Assembly: GCA_004357015.1 (NCBI GenBank)
Contig: SMXE01000164.1
Location: forward strand, 1 to 5,463
Source: Caldithrix sp.
GTDB lineage: Bacteria > Zhuqueibacterota > Zhuqueibacteria > Oceanimicrobiales > Oceanimicrobiaceae
Length of the DNA stretch: 5,463 bases
Direction of reading: 5' to 3'
Part shown: positions 1 through 4,502 of the stretch, piece by piece
How positions within the stretch are numbered: the stretch's first letter is position 1
Layout: each line of letters opens with the position of its first letter
The notes under the pieces: model-generated
The model's input: the letters and a program-made list of their open reading frames with translations, nothing else
Database searches by the model: none
Told to the model about the DNA's origin: nothing
Program-made: the position numbers and the translations under genes

Positions 1-37
1 CTGGGACACCAGTCCGGCGTTCTCACCCGATGGCAAG
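1..37 (+). repeat. Direct repeat copy 1 (37 bp, identical to 439-475)
   Basis: Bases 1-37 are identical to 439-475, including third codon positions. They sit in the same reading frame and encode the same propeller strand, WDTSPAFSPDGK. The sequences diverge at the next base (c38 versus a476). This copy starts exactly at the window edge. It may be a recently duplicated or gene-converted propeller repeat, or an assembly overlap at a contig end. Confidence 0.9.
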
Positions 38-1666
38 CACCTGGCATTCACCATGGAAGTTTTTCCCGATTGCGAAAATTTGCCTTGCACCACACAGCAC
101 GTTGAGGAAGAAAAGAACCGCAAGACCAGCGGTGTTCTCTACGAAAAACTGTTCGTCCGCCACTGGGACACCTGGAAAGACGGCCGGCGGTCTCATATTT
201 TCGTGATGCCTGCAACGGGTGGAGATGCGATTGACATCATGAAGGGAATGGACGCGGACAGCCCCTCCAAACCCTTCGGCGGCCCCGGGGAGATCACCTT
301 TACGCCAGACGGCCAGGCGGTGGTTTTCACCGCACGGGATGCCGGGAGAGAGGAGGCCTGGTCTACCGACTTCGATCTCTATCTCGCACCCGTCGACGGC
401 GTGAAGGAGCCGGAGTGTCTGACCGAAGCGAATGATGCCTGGGACACCAGTCCGGCGTTCTCACCCGATGGCAAGACCCTGGCCTATCTCGCCATGCAGC
501 GGCCCGGCTACGAATCCGATCGCTTCCGCGTGATGCTGCGCGGCTGGCCCGATGGCAAGACACGGATACTGACGGAGGAGTGGGATAGATCGCCAGGCTC
601 GATCCTCTGGTCGCCGAACAGCAAGACGATCTTCACGGTTGCGGCAGATTTGGGGCAGCGCAGCCTGTTTGCGATTAAGCTGAACTCAGGGGAAGTCAAA
701 ACACTCTGGAAAGAAGGCAGGGTTCGCTCGCCTGCGATGGCAGGAAAGCGCATCGTCTTCGGGCTGGACAACCTGAAATCGCCGGTGGAGTTATATTCTA
801 TCAAGAGCAACGGCAAGGACTTACGCACGATTACGAAAATCAACGTGGAAAAACTGGCTGCTGCCCGGATGGGGGATTACGAGCAGTTTGCTTTCAAAGG
901 CTGGAATGATGAAACCGTCTCCTGCTATGTGGTCAAACCTGCTGACTTCGACCCGAACAAAAAATACCCGGTGGCGTTTCTCATTCACGGTGGGCCGCAG
1001 GGTTCGTTTGGCAACGATTTCCATTACCGCTGGAACCCGCAGGCTTATGCCGGTGCCGGCTACGCCGCCGGGATGGTGGACTTTCACGGGTCAGTCGGCT
1101 ACGGCCAGGAATTTACCGATGCCATTCGGGGCGACTGGGGCGGCAAACCCCTGGAGGATCTGCAAAAAGGATTAGCCGCTGCCTTGGAACGCTACCCCTG
1201 GATGGACGGCGAGCGCGTCGGCGCTCTGGGCGCATCCTACGGCGGCTACATGGTCAACTGGATCGAAGGCAACTGGCCGGACCGCTTCAAATGTCTGGTC
1301 AACCACGACGGTGTTTTCGATCAGCGCATGATGTACTTTGCCACAGAAGAACTGTGGTTCCCGGAATGGGAACATGGCGGCCCATATTACGCGAACCCAA
1401 AGGGGTATGAAAAACACAATCCGGCTCTGCATATCGACAAGTGGCAAACGCCAATGCTGGTGGTGCACGGGGCGCGCGATTACCGCGTTTTGCTCGAGCA
1501 GGGCATTGGGGCTTTTACAGCGCTGCAGCGTCGCGGCATTCCGAGTAAGTTTCTCTACTTCCCGGATGAAAACCACTGGGTGTTGACGCCGCACAATGGC
1601 ATCCTTTGGCATGAAACCGTGATCGGCTGGCTCGATCAATGGTTAAGGGACGAGGCGACGAATTAG
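2..1666 (+). CDS. S9-family serine peptidase (prolyl oligopeptidase / acylaminoacyl peptidase type), 5'-partial
   Basis: The frame is open from base 2 through the ATG at 53 to TAG at 1664-1666 (554 codons visible), so the ATG at 53 is internal and the true start lies left of the window. The N-terminal part carries WD40-like propeller strands of the type WDTSPAFSPDGK (codons at 2-37 and 440-475), FTPDGQ and WSPNSK. The C-terminal alpha/beta-hydrolase domain contains an HGGPQG oxyanion-loop motif and the complete triad: nucleophile Ser in GASYGGYM (codon 1235-1237), Asp in HGARDY (1478-1480) and His in DENHW (1574-1576). Family members hydrolyse short peptides or remove N-terminal residues and are often exported. 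A signal peptide, if present, would be outside the window. The enzyme looks intact and active over the visible part. The exact substrate cannot be told. It is followed by 109 bp before the selenoprotein gene and has no obvious terminator of its own. Confidence 0.93.
   Translation, partial: WDTSPAFSPDGKHLAFTMEVFPDCENLPCTTQHVEEEKNRKTSGVLYEKLFVRHWDTWKDGRRSHIFVMPATGGDAIDIMKGMDADSPSKPFGGPGEITFTPDGQAVVFTARDAGREEAWSTDFDLYLAPVDGVKEPECLTEANDAWDTSPAFSPDGKTLAYLAMQRPGYESDRFRVMLRGWPDGKTRILTEEWDRSPGSILWSPNSKTIFTVAADLGQRSLFAIKLNSGEVKTLWKEGRVRSPAMAGKRIVFGLDNLKSPVELYSIKSNGKDLRTITKINVEKLAAARMGDYEQFAFKGWNDETVSCYVVKPADFDPNKKYPVAFLIHGGPQGSFGNDFHYRWNPQAYAGAGYAAGMVDFHGSVGYGQEFTDAIRGDWGGKPLEDLQKGLAAALERYPWMDGERVGALGASYGGYMVNWIEGNWPDRFKCLVNHDGVFDQRMMYFATEELWFPEWEHGGPYYANPKGYEKHNPALHIDKWQTPMLVVHGARDYRVLLEQGIGAFTALQRRGIPSKFLYFPDENHWVLTPHNGILWHETVIGWLDQWLRDEATN
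439..475 (+). repeat. Direct repeat copy 2 (37 bp, identical to 1-37)
   Basis: This is the second copy of the 37-bp identical stretch inside the S9 peptidase propeller. The following codons (T-L-A-Y-L-A) differ from those after copy 1 (H-L-A-F-T-M), so the identity ends abruptly after the Lys codon. Confidence 0.9.
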
Positions 1667-1720
1667 ATTTTGTGTATCATGGTTTGCTGATGTTCCATTG
1701 TTTCAGTACGAATATTCATC

Positions 1721-1749
1721 TTGATTTCCGCGCACATTTTGTCTAAATT
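1721..1749 (+). promoter_or_regulatory. Candidate sigma70-type promoter for the selW-like gene
   Basis: TTGATT at 1721-1726 and TAAATT at 1744-1749 are separated by 17 bp, the ideal spacing. Each hexamer matches the sigma70 consensus at four of six positions. Initiation would fall near 1756, giving a leader of about 20 nt that still includes the GGGAG ribosome-binding site. This is a prediction by eye only. Confidence 0.45.
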
Positions 1750-1760
1750 ATGACAATAAC

Positions 1761-1765
1761 GGGAG
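1761..1765 (+). promoter_or_regulatory. Ribosome-binding site of the selW-like gene
   Basis: GGGAG lies 10 nt before the ATG at 1776. A nearer ATG at 1766 abuts the GGGAG with no spacer and opens only a 27-codon frame without recognisable sequence, so 1776 is the supported start. The operon genes downstream show the same 10-nt spacing. Confidence 0.6.
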
Positions 1766-1775
1766 ATGAAAACCG

Positions 1776-1991
1776 ATGAATATTTCCATCGAATACTGCG
1801 TTATGTGAGACTACCTTCCCAACGCCTCCAGTTTGAAGGCAGAACTTGAAGAGAAATTCTCAGATACAAAAGTCACTCTCATCGAAGGCTCGGGTGGCGT
1901 CTTTGAAGTAATCAAAGACGGCGAACTGATATTTTCCAAGAAGAAATTGAAGCGCTTCCCTGAACACGATGAGATTTTCAGCAAACTTTAG
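1776..1991 (+). CDS. SelW-like selenoprotein (Rdx family), UGA-recoded, 71 aa
   Basis: ATG at 1776 runs to TAG at 1989-1991 with one in-frame TGA at 1806-1808 (codon 11). Reading that TGA as selenocysteine gives a complete small Rdx-family protein. It has the N-terminal strand ISIEY, then the redox motif C8-V-M-U11, an amphipathic helix (about residues 17-28), and the family's C-terminal signature: GSGGVFEV (38-45), KDGELIFSKK (47-56) and KRFPEHDEI (59-67). SelW, SelT and SelH relatives have a thioredoxin-like fold with CxxU or CxxC and are thought to act as thiol/selenol redox proteins; bacterial members are short like this one. The TGA sits exactly where the family has Sec or Cys, and homology continues uninterrupted for 60 residues after it, so this is recoding rather than a pseudogene. 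Conventional gene callers would miss the gene or start it after the TGA. The substrate is unknown and the protein is probably cytoplasmic (no signal or membrane segment). Confidence 0.92.
1806..1842 (+). promoter_or_regulatory. Candidate bacterial SECIS element with its UGA Sec codon
   Basis: The UGA is at 1806-1808. Immediately downstream, CCUUC (1814-1818) pairs with GAAGG (1835-1839). The helix extends outward by C1811-G1842 and U1812-A1841 across an A-C mismatch. Above a small internal loop (C1819, C1820 / U1834), AAC (1821-1823) pairs with GUU (1831-1833), closing a 7-nt apical loop GCCUCCA that starts with G. Fifteen nucleotides separate the UGA from the loop, close to the E. coli fdhF arrangement. 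A G among the first loop bases and this distance fit the loose bacterial SECIS description. Folding was done by eye. A weaker alternative hairpin (1829-1848) with loop UGAAGGCAG is also possible. Confidence 0.55.
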
Positions 1992-1998
1992 CCCTGCC

Positions 1999-2051
1999 GG
2001 GATTGCGGTTTCGAACTTTTAGTCGTCGCAACGCTTTCGAAACCGCAACCC
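1999..2051 (+). terminator. Long terminator-like hairpin after the selW-like gene
   Basis: GGG-A-TTGCGGTTTCGAA (1999-2015) pairs with TTCGAAACCGCAA-CCC (2036-2051): 16 base pairs with one bulged A (2002) and a 20-nt loop. It begins 7 nt after the TAG stop. No T-tract follows (TGGATCCTTCCC), so it is not a textbook intrinsic terminator. It could be a 3'-end stabiliser or Rho-assisted end. It suggests the selenoprotein gene is transcribed separately from the operon downstream. Confidence 0.5.
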
Positions 2052-2141
2052 TGGATCCTTCCCATTTATAGCACCACCACCTTCGCATAGAATCACTCTT
2101 TCCTCAGGACAATTTCGCAGGAAGTTTTTCTTTTATTTGGA
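2052..2141. other. Intergenic stretch with no gene seen
   Basis: Between the hairpin and the inverted repeat I see no ORF with coding character on either strand and no RNA gene. The stretch becomes T-rich at 2125-2138, just ahead of the probable operon promoter region. Confidence 0.5.
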
Positions 2142-2177
2142 ATATAGATTTGTATATTCGTGTTGTCAAATCTATAT
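2142..2177. promoter_or_regulatory. Perfect 11-bp inverted repeat: candidate operator/promoter of the operon
   Basis: ATATAGATTTG (2142-2152) and CAAATCTATAT (2167-2177) are exact reverse complements separated by 14 bp. The dyad lies 49-84 bp before the start codon of the FAD oxidoreductase gene. TATATT at 2153-2158, in the spacer, is a good -10 hexamer but has only a weak -35 upstream; TTGTCA at 2163-2168 is a possible -35 without a clear -10. A dyad here would suit binding of a dimeric repressor over the promoter. No regulator gene is in the window and I cannot assign the family. Confidence 0.5.
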
Positions 2178-2193
2178 ATGCATACCCATGCAT
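2178..2193. repeat. Two ATGCAT palindromes spaced by 4 bp
   Basis: ATGCAT at 2178-2183 and again at 2188-2193, separated by ACCC. Each is palindromic, so together they form both a direct repeat with a 10-bp period and a possible 6-bp hairpin in the 5' leader of the operon. They directly abut the larger dyad. Confidence 0.4.
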
Positions 2194-2209
2194 GTTTCCA
2201 TCTTCTTTT

Positions 2210-2215
2210 GGAGAG
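2210..2215 (+). promoter_or_regulatory. Ribosome-binding site deciding the FAD oxidoreductase start
   Basis: GGAGAG is positioned 10 nt before ATG 2226. It supports that start over the in-frame upstream GTG at 2160, which would lie inside the inverted repeat. Confidence 0.65.
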
Positions 2216-2225
2216 AAGAATAGAG

Positions 2226-3485
2226 ATGAGTAAGGAAAAAATCGCCATTATCGGGGCCGGCCCCGTCGGCCTCGAAATTGCGCTGTACGCGCTTCAGTTG
2301 GGCTACGACGTTAATGTATTCGAGCAAGGCGAAGTGGGCGCCAACATCCTGCGCTGGGGGCATGTTTCACTGTTTTCACCCTGGGAGATGAATCACACAC
2401 CGCTGGGGGTCAGACTGCTGAAAGAAATTCACCCTGGCTGGCACGAGCCATCTGCCGATGCGATTCAGACCGGCATTGAGTACGTTAGGACCTATCTGCA
2501 GCCGCTGGCACAATTGCCGCAATTACGCGATTCTCTGCACACCAACATCAAGGTGGTGAGCATCGGCAGGAGCCGGATCATGAAGGGTGATTTGATCGGC
2601 GATATAAAACGCACGTCCTTTCCTTTTAAACTTCTCGCCCGCGACCACGAGGGACGCGAAACGTACGCATCGGCGGATATTGTCATCGACGCCTCCGGTG
2701 TCTACCACAATCCTAACTGGTTGGGCGGTGGCGGTATTCCGGCCTTAGGCGAGGCAGCAAGCCAGCCATACATCGATTATCATTTGTGCGATCTTTACGG
2801 CAAAGACCGGGCACGATTTGCCGGTAAGAAAACACTGCTGATTGGCGCGGGCTATTCTGCCGCCACAACTGTTTCCGACTTTCGCAACCTCATTCGTGAG
2901 GAACCGGACACCTCGCTCATCTGGGTGATCCGGGACGACCGGAAAGCGCCCATTCCTGCCATCGAGGATGATCCACTGCCGAACAGAAAGAAGCTGACAG
3001 GGCACGCGAATTCTGTTGCAACAGGCAACATTTCCGGCATCGAATACCGCAACAACATCACCGTTGCAGCCGTGGCGTACGATGCGTCAAACGACCGTTT
3101 CACGGTGCAACTCGATCGAAATGGCCAGACCGAAGAAATCATCGTTGACCGGGTGATCGCCAACGTCGGTTATGGACCGGACAACTCTCTCTACCGCGAG
3201 CTTCAGGTGCATGAGTGTTACGCTTCGCGCGGGCCCATGAAACTTTCGGCCGCGCTCCTGGGCGCATCTGGTTCCACCGACTGCCTGACGCAGGGGAGCA
3301 TGGGCGCAGAAACGCTGCGAAATCCGGAGCCTAACTTCTACCTGATGGGCAACAAGAGTTACGGCCGCAATCCAACCTTTCTGATGCGCACTGGATTCAG
3401 CCAGATAGTGGAAGTGTTTTCCTTGATCGCAGGCAACGAAAAACTCAATTTGTTCGAATCTAAAGAGAGGGCAGCCGCGCAATGA
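2226..3485 (+). CDS. FAD-dependent NAD(P)H oxidoreductase / monooxygenase-like flavoprotein, 419 aa
   Basis: The N-terminal Rossmann fold has the FAD signature IAIIGAGPVGLE (G10-A-G12-x-x-G15, E17) with the acidic strand end NVFE. A second dinucleotide fold follows at TLLIGAGYSA (G207-A-G209), the expected NAD(P)H site, and a GYGPDN segment near the C terminus resembles the second FAD contact of these enzymes. The architecture is that of two-dinucleotide-binding-domain flavoproteins (thioredoxin-reductase-like / flavin monooxygenase-like), but there is no CxxC redox pair beside the second fold, so a disulfide reductase role is unlikely. From family knowledge it could oxidise or reduce a small molecule using NAD(P)H; the substrate is not known. 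It opens an operon with the radical SAM gene (ATGA overlap at 3482-3485) and the ArsM-like methyltransferase. I chose ATG 2226 because the FAD motif starts at once and a good ribosome-binding site precedes it. The sequence is unlike what I know of ArsO, though a role on an arsenical is conceivable. Confidence 0.82.
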   Translation: MSKEKIAIIGAGPVGLEIALYALQLGYDVNVFEQGEVGANILRWGHVSLFSPWEMNHTPLGVRLLKEIHPGWHEPSADAIQTGIEYVRTYLQPLAQLPQLRDSLHTNIKVVSIGRSRIMKGDLIGDIKRTSFPFKLLARDHEGRETYASADIVIDASGVYHNPNWLGGGGIPALGEAASQPYIDYHLCDLYGKDRARFAGKKTLLIGAGYSAATTVSDFRNLIREEPDTSLIWVIRDDRKAPIPAIEDDPLPNRKKLTGHANSVATGNISGIEYRNNITVAAVAYDASNDRFTVQLDRNGQTEEIIVDRVIANVGYGPDNSLYRELQVHECYASRGPMKLSAALLGASGSTDCLTQGSMGAETLRNPEPNFYLMGNKSYGRNPTFLMRTGFSQIVEVFSLIAGNEKLNLFESKERAAAQ

Positions 3486-4459
3486 GTTTGGAAAACTTGA
3501 AAGTTCATGACCACTCATTCAACGCCGGCGCTCCGGCAGCGTCTGCGGCTGCTGCCGAAGAGGCCGTCGTCCTTTCGAGTGAAGAAACTGCCTGGGCGCC
3601 GCTCTATGATCTCGATACGCTCTGGTTTCAGGTTGGCGGCACAATTTGCAACTTGTGGTGCACGCACTGTTTTATCAGTTGCAGTCCGGAGAATCACAAG
3701 TTTGGTTTTATGCCACGTGAATTCGTGAAAAAGTATCTCGACGAGTCGCAAGAACTTGGCGTTAAGGAGTACTATTTTACTGGCGGCGAGCCCTTCATGA
3801 ACCGCGATCTGCCCGGGATCCTCGAAGACACGCTGGCCATCGGTCCGGCCACCGTGCTGACCAACGGCATTCTGATTCAGAAAAGGGTGGCGCGTCGGCT
3901 GCGGGAAATCACGGATGACTCGATCTACTCACTGGAGATCCGCGTGAGCATCGACGGCTTCACCGCCGAGGCGAACGACCGAATTCGGGGCCAGGGCAGC
4001 TTTGAGAAAGCCATCTTCGGCGTGAAGAATCTGGTAGCCCATGGGTTTCTGCCGATCATCACGGTGGCGCAAACCTGGGAGGATTCGGAGACCGAGCGCG
4101 TGTTTGACGGTTTCCGGCAGGTCATGACAGACATCGGTTATGCCCGTCCGCGCATCAAGATGATTCCGCCACTGCGGATCGGCCGTGAAAAGGTGCGTAG
4201 CCGCGGTTACGACAAGTTCGAATACATCACCAAAGAATTGCTGACCGACTACGACGACACCTTGCTGCAGTGCACAAGCAGCCGCATGGTCACCGACAAA
4301 GGCGTCTACGTCTGCCCGATTCTTATCGACTATCCGGAGGCAAAAGTGTCAGACTCATTGAAAGATTCATTGCAACCCTATCCTTTGAAACACCAGGCAT
4401 GCTACACGTGCTACATTTCGGGTGCGATTTGCCACAATTTCTCAAGTTCAGGTAACTGA
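3482..4459 (+). CDS. Radical SAM protein with SPASM/twitch-like C-terminal cysteines, 325 aa
   Basis: The [4Fe-4S]/SAM motif CNLWCTHC (C56-x3-C60-x2-C63) is followed by a further Cys67, and FTGGEP (99-104) is the SAM-binding motif on the next strand. TNG, and the segment RVSIDGFTAEANDRIRG, follow the usual PqqE/AnfSME/MoaA-like barrel order. The C-terminal region has Cys264, then GVYVC (Cys278), then CYTCYISGAIC (Cys307, 310, 317), resembling a short twitch or SPASM domain that binds an auxiliary Fe-S cluster. The protein ends only eight residues later, so a full second auxiliary cluster looks unlikely. The first ~35 residues are Ala-rich and probably disordered. The start codon overlaps the previous stop (ATGA), with GAGAGGG (3465-3471) 10 nt ahead, so translation is likely coupled. 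The enzyme presumably makes a radical-based C-C, C-heteroatom or rearrangement change on the product handled by its neighbours. No obvious precursor peptide is encoded nearby. The sequence does not look like ArsS or ArsL as I remember them, so I give no symbol. Confidence 0.88.
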   Translation: MSLENLKVHDHSFNAGAPAASAAAAEEAVVLSSEETAWAPLYDLDTLWFQVGGTICNLWCTHCFISCSPENHKFGFMPREFVKKYLDESQELGVKEYYFTGGEPFMNRDLPGILEDTLAIGPATVLTNGILIQKRVARRLREITDDSIYSLEIRVSIDGFTAEANDRIRGQGSFEKAIFGVKNLVAHGFLPIITVAQTWEDSETERVFDGFRQVMTDIGYARPRIKMIPPLRIGREKVRSRGYDKFEYITKELLTDYDDTLLQCTSSRMVTDKGVYVCPILIDYPEAKVSDSLKDSLQPYPLKHQACYTCYISGAICHNFSSSGN

Positions 4460-4469
4460 CATTAGTGGC

Positions 4470-4484
4470 ATGAATTGTATTCAT
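4470..4484. repeat. Small perfect dyad ATGAAT-TGT-ATTCAT between the radical SAM and methyltransferase genes
   Basis: A 6-bp stem with a 3-nt loop lies in the 43-bp gap of the operon. It is AT-only apart from one G-C pair and has no T-tract, so it is not a terminator. It may be a minor protein site or chance. Confidence 0.3.
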
Positions 4485-4502
4485 AAATAATCGGAAAGAA
4501 AC

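Larger units (their letters stand above)
1711..1784. repeat. 10-bp perfect inverted repeat flanking the selW-like promoter
   Basis: AATATTCATC at 1711-1720 is the exact reverse complement of GATGAATATT at 1775-1784, with 54 bp between the arms. The left arm ends just before the candidate -35 box and the right arm covers the start codon. The arrangement could serve a DNA-binding protein or be chance in AT-rich DNA. Confidence 0.35.

Noticed and set aside
508..843. Minus-strand open frame of 111 codons
   Set aside because: It lies fully inside the propeller-coding part of the S9 peptidase and shows no family features.
1172..1639. Minus-strand open frame of 155 codons
   Set aside because: It is a shadow of the S9 peptidase catalytic domain, whose triad is on the + strand. 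It has no recognisable motif.
1806..1808. The TGA as an inactivating stop (selW pseudogene)
   Set aside because: It is at the exact Sec/Cys position of the family, the frame and conserved motifs are intact afterwards, and a hairpin follows immediately.
1766..1849. Alternative small frame from ATG 1766
   Set aside because: It has only 27 codons, no recognisable sequence, and the GGGAG abuts the ATG without spacing.
2160..2225. N-terminal extension of the FAD oxidoreductase from GTG 2160
   Set aside because: It would put 22 residues of non-family sequence before the FAD motif and overlap the inverted repeat. ATG 2226 has a ribosome-binding site and starts right at the Rossmann strand.
1667..2225. 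tRNA, other structured RNA, CRISPR or insertion sequence in the gene-poor stretch
   Set aside because: No tRNA cloverleaf, spaced repeats, terminal inverted repeats with target duplications or transposase fragments are visible. The stretch is explained by the selenoprotein gene and regulatory dyads.
3087..3518. Minus-strand open frame of 143 codons across the FAD/radical SAM junction
   Set aside because: It is antisense to conserved flavoprotein sequence and spans a coupled ATGA junction, so it is a shadow.
3482..4459. Assignment of the radical SAM gene as arsS (arsenosugar biosynthesis) or arsL
   Set aside because: The sequence around the CxxxCxxC motif and the C-terminal cysteine pattern do not match those families as I remember them. 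The ArsM-like neighbour alone is not enough.
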